Below, in pieces: positions 13,601-24,472 of a stretch of 64,000 nucleotides of DNA (positions are counted from its first letter, which is position 1; each line of letters starts with the position of its first letter). Under the pieces are notes generated by a model. The model saw only the letters and a list, made by a program, of their open reading frames with translations, did no database searches and was not told the origin of the DNA. Position numbers and translations under genes: made by a program. Location: the NCBI GenBank assembly GCA_013396915.1, contig VWZL01002212.1, forward strand, positions 489,182 to 553,181. Direction: 5' to 3'. This stretch comes from Stercorarius parasiticus (lineage: Eukaryota; Chordata; Aves; Charadriiformes; Stercorariidae).

Positions 13601-16600
13601 TTAAAAGGAAAAGAAAATAATTTAAAGCAAAAAGAAACAAAAAATTAAGACTTCCCATATCCCCTTTTTGCACCACACGGGAAAAAAAAAGGAAGAAGTG
13701 TTTTCCTGAAACATATAGCTGTTCTGTGTTGTTCAGAAGTAAATATGACCAATATGGAAAATATCTACAACTGCTTCCTTTGATTGACCTAGTTCCCTTG
13801 CTCTCTTGATGCAGGTAACATTTAGCACAGCGTGTGGCAAACTCCAACTCAGTTGCCACTACTGCACTGGCACACTGCAGGCCAGAAAAGGCTAGGAATG
13901 CCGCGTGTTCAGCTCCAGTGACAGAGAAAATGCTCTGTATCATTCATTAGCAGTCTCCTCCAAGTTAATTAAGGAATGGAGCTGACAACTGCTGAAGAGG
14001 GTTCCACCCCATCTTTCCACTGGGAAAGCAAGGCCTCTAGGGTAGGGGCTGGACTATGTAGCAAAGAACAGGGTGGGGGAACCTTACGAGATCTAAGTGA
14101 AACCCAGATGACTCATCAGAAAGTAAAATGTTCCTATTTTGGCAAGAGGCTGAAATAGCAGCCCTGGGTTGTACTGCAGCACAGCAATAAATGACCCTGA
14201 GTGCTTGGGATGAACTCCTGTGCACCTTGATACTCCTAACAGTAGGGGCTATTTCACATCTCATTAAGCAAAAAGGTTTACATGACAATTAACACATTAA
14301 TTAGCAGCATCTTTTTCACAGGTGGAACTTCAGCTTGAGATTTCAACACTTTTAGACAACTGTTTTGTGAATGAAAGCAAAGGAATAGTTTCTTATGACT
14401 CAAGGTGACAAGGACTCATATCCAGAACTGGCACAGGAGTCTATTTGTCTACGTAGTGAAGGACACTGCAACCAGACGACAGCCTTTCCCATAACTTCTA
14501 TGCAAGGAAGGCCTCCTTGTACATCTGCAGTCTGCCATTTAAAGCCTAGCCCTTAGCGTGGGCAAGATGCCAGGCTGGCCACTTCATAAGCTGACCATAA
14601 AAAGGCCTAACTTACCACAAAGTCATACAGAGGCAAAGCAAAGCCTGGATTTGAACAAGCAGTAGCTTTCATTTCCCAGCCCCAGCTGCAGATCTGTGTG
14701 GCTCCCCACTTCAAAAATCCCTTTGATTATGTCTGTGGAGTTATGACTCGTAAGAAAACTTTTCAGCAAACACCAACAAGCAATCATGCTAATTTCACTG
14801 AAAATAGTTATCAGCTATAAGAGAATGTTTATTGCCCTAGAGGTTCACATTTTAGATAAAGGACTAATAATTTCTACCAGAGACCACTTTTCTTTAAAGA
14901 AGAGTTGGTACACAACTACGGATTTCCTTAAACGGCAGTTATGTTTCTCTCTGAGGTTTTTGTTCAATACTATCTGTAATTTCTATTATCTTTTGAGAGA
15001 ATGGATTTGTGGGTATACAAGAAGATCTAGAGCACTGGAAATGGAATGAAAGGAAGAAAAAAATTGGAGACTGGAACTTGTAGCTTTCAAGATCAGGGGG
15101 ATTCTGATTGTCACTGAGTCCCTTCCCTGTCAGATGGATGTTGCCAACCCATGGAAAATAGTGACATGCTTTATATATGTTATATTTCATTTTCCTCAGG
15201 TACATACTGCAAGGAAGTTGTGTTCTAAACAATAAATAAACAATCATCATATTAATCTTTTACATATTTTGGCACTCAAAGCACAGATAAATCACTGTGC
15301 TGTAGCCCTACCTACTATATATCACTTACAAAATAAATCCAGGTTCAGGAAGAACACTAGGTAACTTTTTGCTTTTATCAGCTTTTCAAATCTGATGGGT
15401 TTTTTTAGAATATGATTTATTCCTTTTATTTATCAGCCTGCCTTGTTTCAGATGGGTACTGTCTGACTGACCTCTAGATACCCTTGCACTTGCTCTATGA
15501 TATCCCCAGATGTCAATGCTTCAATTCTTCATCGTTCATTCCCCAAACATTTCTTATTGGCCACTTCTGGTACCAGTGGCAGCTGAAGTGGAAGTTTATC
15601 CTCTGATAATCTGTACTGCTTTAATGGTTCCTAGCATCCTGAGGATATTTTCCAAGTGTTATGGTGACACCAGCTGAGATCTTGGCAATAGAAAAGTGTT
15701 TCATATGCTTATTTCCTAACTTAGTCTCTTGCTTTTTTTCTGCTTTCACAACCCTCTGTCAGCCTCTTGATTTCTGTGGCTTAACTCCTTTTGTTATTGC
15801 TATATTCTTTGTTGTCACTTTTCAGTATCATTCTGATAATAAAGCCTTTGAAGAATCTGAGGGCATTCCTACCATGCATCCGAAATCTCTTAATAAATTT
15901 CTCCAAACCTCAAAGTCACATTTGTCCAAAAGCTTAGCAAAAATACCCTCTAAAAGGAACAATAGTCACATCTTCTTTATATATTTCTCTGTAAACTAGA
16001 GTCTAGGAACTATCGCACATAAACCTTGTAAAATGATGAGCATGTTTCAAACAGTTCTAATATAAAATATTACACATAAAATGAGTGACCAGTTTTAGCA
16101 TGTCTCCAAAATAACATATGCTTAGAAACATTTATCCTTGTAGCATCACTGTCCTTTTTTTTCCCCAAGATAAAATTAGTCTTGCACCAGCATGCCTGAA
16201 AAAGCAAAATCCTCATATAATTGCAATCACTCACTCAGTTTGCTCATTACTTTTATACAGCTGACTGAACACCTATTATCTCACCTGAAAGAGAAGCTGT
16301 GAGTTTGCTCACCTCAGTCACCTGCAGGATCTTTGAAATACCTCCTCTTCTGTTCCTTCCAAAGTGTGCCTTCCCGCATCTCCCAGTCCATCCCCGAGTC
16401 CACTGAACATGCAGTCATCAATAAGTTCTGGCTAAGTTATCCTACGGAACTCTGAAGAAAAAAGGAGACTCGCAGATGCTGCAGAAGGTCTACTGTGCTC
16501 TCTTTGAAAATTTTGTTTTCTTGGTGGTCTGTCACAGTCAGGTCTCCAGTAGTAAACTGAACAACCTATCCTCCTGGCTCTTCTTTTCTTCTTTTTCTTT

Positions 16601-18492
16601 TCTGTAAACACATAATCAGTGCTTCAAATCCTTTAGGTACCACAAACTGTATTTCTCTATTGCCCTCTACTGACTGCTAGCTAACACCGCCTTCCTGGAG
16701 AACCGGCAAGCAACAGATACACAGTACGCTTTCCTCCACCGCCCTCCCTCAAATCAATAATAATACACGATGACCAAAAGTCAACACAAATCATTCTATT
16801 TTTTCTTTTGTTACAAAACACCAGGCAAGATTTACAGCTTGTTGGCCAGCCGTGGTAGCTACAAAACACTAAACAACAGAAGAAGGAAGCAGTTCGTAAC
16901 ATGGGTCTGCTAATGTGGGTTTTTTGGTGAATAAAAGCCAGGAAAAAGTAGAGACAAATGCATTCTGCCTTGAAATGCCGGTGAATTAAACCCACCGATG
17001 CCATAAATACTGTACCAGGGAGCTGAGGGTTATCTGGTTTTAAGGGTCCGGTCCTGACAGCACTGGATGCACAAAAATACGGATTTTTGATGGAAGTTCT
17101 GCAGAAAGGGGCTCGTAGAGAGCCATGAATTGGAAGCCACAGTTTCTCGGTCATTTTTCCTTTGTCTCTAGAGTTTTATTTGTTTAGCACATTCAGTACC
17201 ACATCTAACATGAGAAACACAGTTTCTGCCTCATGAGACAGGTACTGGGACAAGCCATGTGATATACTGTATATGAATGGCACTGGGAGGTGCTGTTTGC
17301 ACTGCCTTTCGGACAATGATGATCTATAATGCAAGAGAAACCAGCGAACTAATGTAAAAAAGGGAATGGCCCAGCCTAGTTCCAGGAGCAGAAGAAAAAA
17401 AATTATAAGCATTTCAGACAGACTGGAAGAGACTGAGAGGAAAAAAAACAAGGGATAAGAAGAGTCTAAGAGCAGGGTAGGTGGAAGGGAAAAATAAAAA
17501 TGAATCCTTTGCATTGTATTAGTCACTGCTTCATTAGTACAGTACGGTGCTCGTTAACCAAGTCACTCACTTGTTCTCACCAAAGAACAGGCTGCCCCGA
17601 GGTGGTGGTGGGAGTGCTCTGGCCCACCTGCACCACCCCAGGGGCAGGGAGGAGACAGGTCCCAGCCCCAGACAACAACCAGCTCCCTGGCACCATCCCC
17701 CTTTGCTGGGCAGAGCCTGGGAGAGAACACCATCCCTCCTCTCATCATCTCCCTGGCCATTCCTCCTCTACAGCCGAGTCCCCTGCGGGACAAACACACT
17801 GGCATGGTTAAAAATCACAAAAACCGGCCCACCCCCGCCCCCCCAAAAAGTGCTGAAATTATTTTTGCTTACTCGTGTTCAAAAAACATTTTGTTACCCC
17901 CACAGCTATCAATAAATAGGAATATTTCATTTGCCAAAAATCTGTTGACTGATGAACGCTGGTTGTGTTTTAAATAGATGTTATGTGACACCCCTGCTCT
18001 TCCACTCAGGAAAGGCAGAGTTCACAGAAAAACTATCATCAACAAAGCCAGCAACTTGGCAACAAAAAAATGTAATATTGAAAGGTCCATTGAAAAATGT
18101 GTTTTTAATTCAAAAATAAAGTCAGCAGAGGCCCTAATTGTAGCTATTATGAACATTTCATTAACAAGCCCAGATTTACTGACTGCACTGTAAAGCTATT
18201 TCCTATTAAAGGGAAGCCAGAAATTCAATTCTTCGCATGCTTTTCTACTTCTAAAGCCCTCGGCTACTCCATGTTAGAAAATAAGAAATTATATTTATTC
18301 AAATTCCTTGATAGCATATTGAAGCCTGCTCAGATGAATACCTCTCCTAAACGAACACCATTACCAATAGATCAAAGAAGAAGAATGTCTAGCAAATGAA
18401 TGGGGCCAAGGGAATTAATAAAACACACATCAAACGTTGAAAAGCTTGAGGGTTGTTTTTTTTTTCTTTTTAATGGGAGCACATTTGCTGAG
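13601..18492. other. Non-coding intergenic DNA upstream of C18orf21
   Basis: No gene was recognised. 17580-17850 is a locally GC-rich and C-rich patch. 17930-18260 is AT-rich with few runs or repeats and could be a conserved non-coding element, which cannot be shown from one genome. In human, MIR187 lies in the interval upstream of C18orf21. Its mature sequence was not spotted here. Confidence 0.5.
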
Positions 18493-18690
18493 TGATAAAG
18501 CAAAGTATGTAGTTCCCAAAATTCATAAAAAAAAAAGGACACCTAAATAGAGCGGGAGATGGCTGATGTTCAGCTCTTCTGAACATCAAGCGGCTTTGTG
18601 GAGCTGCTGGTTGAAATTTTTCACGTGACAACTCTTGACAGAGAAATATTTTATACATTTTTTTTTTTCTTTCCCCCTAAGGTAAAAGTT
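18493..18690. repeat. 198-bp direct repeat, copy A
   Basis: Positions 18493-18690 are repeated base for base at 18774-18971, including the same 10-A and 11-T runs. The copy ends directly at the N at 18691. Identity through homopolymers and an edge at an unresolved base point to an assembly overlap that was not merged rather than a biological duplication. Confidence 0.9.
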
Positions 18691-18773
18691 NTGCACCGAC
18701 ACACACCCACACACACCCCCTTCCCCTCCCCGCCCCCGGCCGCCGGACCTGGGCTGGCGGCGGCTTCCGGCGN
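18691..18773. other. GC-rich 81-bp scrap between two single-N joins
   Basis: Single N bases at 18691 and 18773 bracket 81 bp that begins with a (CA)n-like run and ends in a strongly GC-rich tail. The composition differs sharply from the AT-rich flanks but resembles the CpG island that starts about 250 bp downstream. It is probably a small contig of that island placed inside an unresolved overlap. It does not translate into the missing first exon of C18orf21 in any frame I checked. Confidence 0.75.
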
Positions 18774-18971
18774 TGATAAAGCAAAGTATGTAGTTCCCAA
18801 AATTCATAAAAAAAAAAGGACACCTAAATAGAGCGGGAGATGGCTGATGTTCAGCTCTTCTGAACATCAAGCGGCTTTGTGGAGCTGCTGGTTGAAATTT
18901 TTCACGTGACAACTCTTGACAGAGAAATATTTTATACATTTTTTTTTTTCTTTCCCCCTAAGGTAAAAGTT
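18774..18971. repeat. 198-bp direct repeat, copy B
   Basis: Exact second copy of 18493-18690, offset by 281 bp. It begins immediately after the N at 18773 and continues into unique sequence leading to the CpG island. Together with copy A it marks a misjoined contig boundary. Confidence 0.9.
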
Positions 18972-19351
18972 TTCTTTCCTACAGGAAAAAAAAAATAAAC
19001 AAAAGCCAAAACCAAACACTTTTGACGCCGCGGAAGGCGCCAGCGGCTCCCGCTGCTTGCACCGGACGGCAGAGCTGCGGGCGCCCGCCCGTCCCCTCAC
19101 CCCACCCACCTCGCCCGCGCGCCCTCCCCTCACAGCGGCCCCGCCAACGGACGCGGGCAGCCCTTGCTGCCGCCCCAACGGCTGCCGGCGGCGCGAGCCC
19201 TAACCGATCCACGGCGCGCGGCCTCCCGGGCAAAGCGGCGGCACGAAACCTTCGGCCGGGCACGAAGCCTTCCCCGACGCAGCCCACCCCGGCGGCCGCG
19301 GCCCGTCGGAACCCGGAACCGTGGTGCTGCGGCGGCGGGTACCCGCCGAGC

Positions 19352-19352
19352 N
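19352..19352. other. Unresolved base, probable collapsed assembly gap
   Basis: A single N in the middle of the CpG island. As with the two N bases at 18691 and 18773, it may stand for a gap of unknown size rather than one ambiguous base. The missing first coding exon of C18orf21 is the most likely content of this gap. Confidence 0.5.
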
Positions 19353-19380
19353 GAGCCGGGGGCGGGAAGCAAAGCGGCGA

Positions 19381-19413
19381 GGGAGGGAGGGAGCGAGCGA
19401 GCGAGCGAGCGGG
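19381..19413. repeat. GGGA/GAGC tetranucleotide microsatellite
   Basis: GGGA units run directly into five GAGC units within the CpG island. Such tracts are hard to sequence and lie 30 bp from the N at 19352. Confidence 0.85.
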
Positions 19414-19418
19414 TGACG

Positions 19419-19424
19419 CACGTG
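19419..19424 (+). promoter_or_regulatory. CACGTG E-box
   Basis: A palindromic CACGTG lies inside the island just upstream of a GC box. It is a consensus site for USF/MYC-type basic helix-loop-helix factors. Occupancy is inference. Confidence 0.4.
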
Positions 19425-19476
19425 GGTGGCCCCGCCCCCTGTCCTCGCGCCTGCGGTGGCGCGGCGTGGCCGGGGG

Positions 19477-19496
19477 TGACGTGACGTGACGTGACG
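19477..19496 (+). promoter_or_regulatory. Four tandem TGACG (CRE half-site) units
   Basis: TGACG is repeated four times without spacing (5-bp period), each unit being a CREB/ATF half-site. The spacing is half a helical turn, so alternate units fall on the same face of the DNA. The array sits about 115 bp before the donor-like site at 19610/19611. It may be a true CREB/ATF array or a short repeat expansion. Confidence 0.5.
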
Positions 19497-20291
19497 CTGT
19501 GCCTTTCTCCCCCGCAGGTGGACGCTCCGCAACTCCCGAGGCGAGTGGAGGGGGACCCGGGGGCGGCCGATGGTGCCGGGGCCGGTGCGGGGGAGCAGAG
19601 GGGCCCCGCGGTGAGAGAGCAGCGTGTAGGGGCGGCCTGGGCGGCAGAAGGGCAGAAGCTGGGCCCCAGAACGCAGGCTTTCCCTTTGCCTCCCATTTTC
19701 CCCTGTGGCAGGGTGCGGTCAGGGGCTTCTGGAGGAAATGGCGCGCTTGCTAGGCTGCAGGGCCCAGGTCTTTCCCCAAGGGTTTAGAGAGAGAGATGCT
19801 GGAGTCCAGCTCTGGCAGCAGGAAGTAGCAAGGCAGGTGCGGGAGCACACAGCTTATTATTAGGTGTGAAATTTGTCTCAAAGCATTTCTTCATCCCAGG
19901 CTGAGATGCTGTCATCTTCTTGCGCTTAGAATGGGCAAAGAGCTTTAGAAGGCTTTGGTGTCGCTGATCTGGCAAAAGAACATGCCTGCATGGAGCTCCT
20001 GCATTGTGACCCTCCCTCTTTAAAGATTTTTAGTAAGGAATTGCATTTTGTCAGGAAAATGTACAGTTAGATATTGTGTAAACTTACGCTGTGCGTAAAC
20101 TTAGCATGAATTGTGCCCAGCTGAGCACATATTGGTGTACATACTGCTTGTGTTCTACTTGTATCTGAAACATAAAATAAAAACAAACCTACCTAGATAA
20201 TGTTAAAATAGAAACATGTCATTTTAATGTTTGCCTGTAAAACATAATTATTTCATTTAAGTTTTACTCTTGTACCTTTGTTAATCTGTAG

Positions 20292-20491
20292 ATAACGAAC
20301 GTGGATTAGAAAGAATATGTCCTTACTGCTTCCAGTTCCTGGTTCCTGATAGCTACCGGGTGCGTCTCAAACCAAAGATGAAAATGACTCCACAGATCGA
20401 GAAAGTTCTTAAACGAGAGGTGAAGAACCATAAACTTAATATGAAACAGACAAAGCTTTTGAAAAAGTACAGGGAGTCAAGAAGTGTTCTG
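20292..20491 (+). CDS. C18orf21: C18orf21 exon 2 (first one seen)
   Basis: 200 bp: two bases completing an Asp codon, if the previous exon ends in G, then 66 codons. The acceptor is AG at 20290-20291 and the donor GTAAGG follows 20491. It encodes CPYCFQFLVPD and the basic helical part. The frame stays open only with this phase. Confidence 0.93.
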
Positions 20492-23400
20492 GTAAGGATA
20501 TTTACTTGGAACTGCCAAATACCTGGTATTTCCCTGAAACCTTTCAGTGTTTTAAAGAAGAAGGTATGGAAATCTTTCTCTTAGAAGAGGAGCTCACACC
20601 TACACATTTCTTTTTTCATGAGCATATAGCTCTTCCTTTCTTTTGGGGTAATTTCTATTCACAATCAAAATTTTTAAAATCTACCCTCCACAATAGAGAG
20701 ATCATGAGCACAATGACAAGAACAGTAAGCTCCCCCTTCTCCCCCCCCAGAAAACCCCCAAACAAACAACCCCACTTGTCAGAGAAACTACACAAACAGT
20801 TCTTCCCTCCCTGTGATCTCTTTAGCATCAGTCTGGGTAGAGTCTGCAGGTGTCTTAAGATCTTGCTGAAAAATATGTAATTTCTTTCTGTCAGGAAGCT
20901 CTGGCATTTCCACTGTCAGCTACTGTATCATTTGCATAGCTTTGTAGAAAATGGCAGGAGTGGCAGATTTTTGCCCGTTCTTTTTTCCCATGAATGTGGC
21001 AGAACAATGGCCAGGCAATTCTACTAGATGCAGAGCCTTAATACAGCTGCCTAGATCCTAAAATCCATTCAAATGCATAGAAATCCATTGCTAAGAATAC
21101 CCCAAAACATACCTAAGAAGAAATACGTGCCATTGGCTGAAGTCAGGATGGTTTTGCCAGTATGTGTAGCTTGACATCTACTGCCTTTGTTTCAGCTCTG
21201 AAGAAGGGCTTGAGTGACTGATAGATTGTCAGATTTTTTCCAGTTTTATCAGTTGTGTAAAAACACATTTGCTCAGTTTAACAAGCTTTACTTGACTTAT
21301 TTCAGTAGACTTTTGTGGCTGCATCAGATTATTGTTAACTTCTGTACAGATTTTTTATATTGGTCTGAGTATTACTGTTTATAGGTAGTCTTTCAAAACT
21401 AAACCATATCATAGGTAATTTAAACAAGTTAACATTGCTCTTAGGGCTTCAGTTCTTTCTCCTAAAATTATTCATGAATGTAAGATTTAATTACTATTTT
21501 TTATACTAATTACTATTGTTTGAAGAATAATAGTATACATTTAATCTAGTGTTGCTCAGGCAGGCACTACTATTAAAACAGGTTATGTGAATGGATGTTT
21601 TAATACATGAGACAGCACCCTATTGTGCCCAGCAGTTGTTGGCACACTTGGCATTTTCTCAGATGAGAGTCTGCTGGTTTGGGGAGTAAAATTTTTGAAA
21701 CGAAAAATTATTAAAGAGTCAGTAACACAAAATGAAACTGAGGAGATATCATTGAGGTTCTCAGCTCTTATGGCAAAATAAGGTGCTCCAGAAAGGCACC
21801 TTTGCTATTACTCTCTCCAAATTGTAGATCATAGTTGGGCGACGGAAAGGGCACCTGAAAAGCTGGAATCCTTGCGTTATTTTTCTGAGATCACAAATGT
21901 TTCGTGTACAATAAGCAACTGTCTCTTCAGACAACTAATGAACAGTTGTCCTTCAGAATTATGATGGGTTCTTAAGAGTTAATCTGTAGCTGGAGAGGTT
22001 TGTAGGATGCACTGTGCATTCATATGAATAGTTTAAAATTCAGTTTTAAATAGGTCCAGTTTAAACTCTGGGTAATATTCTAATCTTAGGATGTAATTAC
22101 AGTTTGCTGCACCTGTGTTCTGCTCAGTTCTGTTTGCATTTGTTCTGTGGATTATGATTTAAGTTTTTCTGGTCTTCAGTATTTAAAATACTGTCAGCAA
22201 CTGACAGCTTTCAAAATTAGCAATGTAGATCCCTATAATCTAATACCTGAGACTTGTGGAAATTAAAATTTGAGTGTGGCTGAAAATTAAACCAAGTAAC
22301 AATGTGACAGGTTGTGCCTCTGATACCTTTCTTGGCAACTAGAACTTGATTTGAGAATGCTTCTGCCATGAGAAGGTATATAACATAGGAACTATTTCAG
22401 GGCTTTTGAAATTTTTGGAGTTAACTGCATATGCAATTCAGGGAATGGAAAGTAGCTGTGCAGTGCTATGATTAATCAACCAATTCCTGCATTATAAGGT
22501 GTTAACCTCCATTTATATTCCATGGAGTGCTAATTCATCGTGTGATGCTGGTGTTGTTTTTTTTTTCCCATCTGAATTTCATTTAGAAGAACTAAAAATA
22601 CCTTAATACCTCAACTGTATAAATTAATGATCTTTCTCTTTTTCAGTTTGTTGGGCTGACAAAATAACGTCTAGAGACAGTCAAAACACTTAACTGAAAA
22701 TGTTTCATTTCGGCATTTCTAAATGTAATTCATTCTAAGCAATCTGAATTTAGGTAAATTTACACACTTTGAAATGAAGAATGATTTGGTACAGATTTTT
22801 CCAAACTGCTTAGACATTTTTGTGATGTGTTTTTTTAACCAGAAACATCATGTAACTGTGTTTTTTCAGTCAGTTTAACTGTGTGCCTCAAAAAGTTGTC
22901 TGGCTGTATTAATCTCATGTCTCTTAATAAGTGTGGTTGCCATGGCAGTCAGGCATATTAGGAATATCTGACAGTCTCTGTGACTGTCTGACGTTATCTG
23001 TTCTGATGCACCTCTGCAACTGGAAGTTCCCTGCAGCCTAGAAGTAAAGAGGTAGAAGAGAAAGTGCCCTTTGTTTAGAACCTCCTGCATGTTGTAGTCA
23101 GTATTTCTGCACTAATGGAAAGTCTCTTCTTTGTTCACTAAGACTTGCTGTTACTATTTATGGATGGCTGTTTTTGAGAGTTTGGTAATATAGATATTTT
23201 ATCTCAAGACTCCCTGGAAAGTGTGTAATATAACTTCATTGGCGACAGAATATGCTAATGAATTTAGATGACACTGTATGTCATGTTTTTCAGCAAAATA
23301 TGAGTACCCCTAGCGTATACTCAAGATACCATATATCCAGTTCCAGGTGCTGTTTCATCTTTCTGTTTTGGCAGCATTGTTTTCTGTATTTCACTGTACA

Positions 23401-24447
23401 ATGATTCATAGTTACTGAAATCAGTTGCTAGGGGATTGGGGTCATTTCTAGATAAGCCCACAGGATGTGTTTGGCTTAAGAAGCCTGAATGAATGAGTGC
23501 AAAATATAAGTTGCTTTTTAATATCTCATGTTTCATTTAAGCAAATATTTAATTTGCATCATGATATTTGGAGAAGAGCTCAGATAATTCTTACAATGGC
23601 TCTATATAGAGGTGGAAAGACTGAAAGAATGGTTGATACTTCCTTTTTTCTCTCCATAGCTGGTTACTTGCAACTCGTGCAACAAAACAACAAGACATTA
23701 TGGTAAAAGCAGGGATTTTCTAACTACCAAGATGCACAATTCTGGCACTCTGAGTATTAAATCTAGCCCGAGGACACCAGATGTAAAAATTCAGTCTGCA
23801 AACAAAGTGACACCTGTAAGCTGCAGTAATTTGGGATCTAAAGGGAACAGTCCCTCATCACTTCCCAGGTACCTGTTTCTCTCCTATTTAAAGAGGTGCT
23901 TTGCAGAGTAGAGTGTATTATGTCTTGTTGGGAAAGGGTGTCATGTACTGATTTCAGATTGGTCATTTAATAAAATTTAAATTGATAACTAAATATTTTT
24001 CTTAGTGGTCTGACTGAGAAGATTAATTTTAACTTGCCAACCTTTAAAATCAAAGATTCTAATGAAAAGCAACTATGTGTAAAAAATGACCAAATATGGT
24101 TTTGTCATTAATGTGAAATGTCTGGCTTAAAATTTGCACAACAAAGTTATACTTCTGACTGTTCACTTTCACATGAAAATACACTATCTACATGCAAAGT
24201 TTTTCACTTAAATTATACATATGCACTTTCATAGTTACTTCATGTTAATTCTGGTTCCTCACCTTTAAGACATTTGAGTCTTTTGTTTTTCAGAACACGT
24301 GTATCCGGACAGGTGACAACCAGCTCTGCTTCCAAGACTCCCCGAAACTCCAAATTTCACTTTTCTAAGCTAAAACGGATGCTTAACCTAGAAGAAAAAG
24401 AGAAAAGCCAGAAGGCAGATTTGAAAACCTTCTTGACTTTACTTTAG
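20292..24447 (+). CDS. C18orf21: C18orf21 homologue (UPF0711), 5' incomplete
   Basis: Three exons join in frame to give about 187 residues, ending in a normal stop; the human protein is about 220. The order matches the human protein: a CPYCF motif, an Arg-Leu-Lys-Pro-Lys block, a basic helix-prone stretch (about residues 20-67), then TCNSC followed by HYGKSR, a Ser/Thr/Pro-rich linker, and a basic C-terminal segment with a Phe-Ser-Lys-Leu-Lys core. The two CxxC pairs suggest a zinc ribbon. The function is not established; the family is an uncharacterised domain family (DUF4674 in Pfam, as I recall). Exon 2 starts with two bases of a split codon, so an upstream exon ending in phase 1 is required. 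No matching first exon with an ATG was found. The most likely reason is the damaged assembly at 18691-19352. RPRD1A lies downstream on the other strand, as in human. Confidence 0.9.
20492..23659 (+). other. C18orf21 intron 2
   Basis: 3168 bp, GT-AG, with a pyrimidine-rich run before the TCTCCATAG acceptor. No nested gene or clear repeat was recognised. 20733-20762 is a C/A-rich stretch. Confidence 0.85.
23660..23868 (+). CDS. C18orf21: C18orf21 exon 3
   Basis: 209 bp: 69 codons plus the first two bases of an Arg codon. It begins LVTCNSCNK, the second CxxC pair, followed by HYGKSRDF. The remainder is a Ser/Thr/Pro/Lys-rich, probably disordered linker. The donor is GTACCT. Confidence 0.93.
23869..24293 (+). 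other. C18orf21 intron 3
   Basis: 425 bp, GT-AG, with a T-rich tract directly before the TTTTTCAG acceptor. AT-rich, nothing else recognised. Confidence 0.88.
24294..24447 (+). CDS. C18orf21: C18orf21 exon 4 with stop
   Basis: 154 bp: one base finishing the split Arg codon, 50 codons and TAG. It encodes a Ser/Thr-rich start, then a conserved Lys-Phe-His-Phe-Ser-Lys-Leu-Lys-type motif and a charged tail ending FLTLL. This corresponds to the end of the human protein, where the same basic Phe-Ser-x-Leu-Lys core is followed by a short hydrophobic C-terminus. Confidence 0.93.
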
Positions 24448-24466
24448 TTAGTAATTGTTTCAAAGT

Positions 24467-24472
24467 AATAAA
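24467..24472 (+). terminator. C18orf21 poly(A) signal AATAAA
   Basis: A canonical AATAAA begins 20 bp after the stop codon, with a T/G-rich run (about 24488-24505) downstream, so cleavage near 24485-24490 is plausible. That gives a 3' UTR of only about 40 nt. Longer forms using later sites cannot be excluded. Confidence 0.7.

Larger units (their letters stand above)
19022..19620 (+). promoter_or_regulatory. CpG island, probable C18orf21 promoter
   Basis: About 600 bp that are very GC- and CpG-rich in otherwise AT-rich DNA, placed just 5' of the C18orf21 exons, as expected for a housekeeping promoter. The part after the N contains a GC box (CCCCGCCCC on the + strand, about 19430-19439), a CACGTG box and a tandem TGACG array. 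There is no TATA box. A donor-like GTGAGA follows 19610, so 19610 could be the end of a 5' exon. No divergent gene is visible on the other strand. One N (19352) shows that the island is incompletely assembled. Confidence 0.7.

Noticed and set aside
16681..17154. 157-codon open frame on the minus strand
   Set aside because: No family resemblance; no CpG island or exon-like signals nearby. Probably chance.
1..18492. MIR187 precursor expected upstream of C18orf21 from human gene order
   Set aside because: I looked for the mature core on both strands and did not see it. It may lie further upstream, outside the window.
19499..19753. Open frame in the CpG island as the start of C18orf21
   Set aside because: Its first codon is GTG, it contains no ATG before the donor-like site, and the Gly/Arg-rich product does not resemble the conserved N-terminus.
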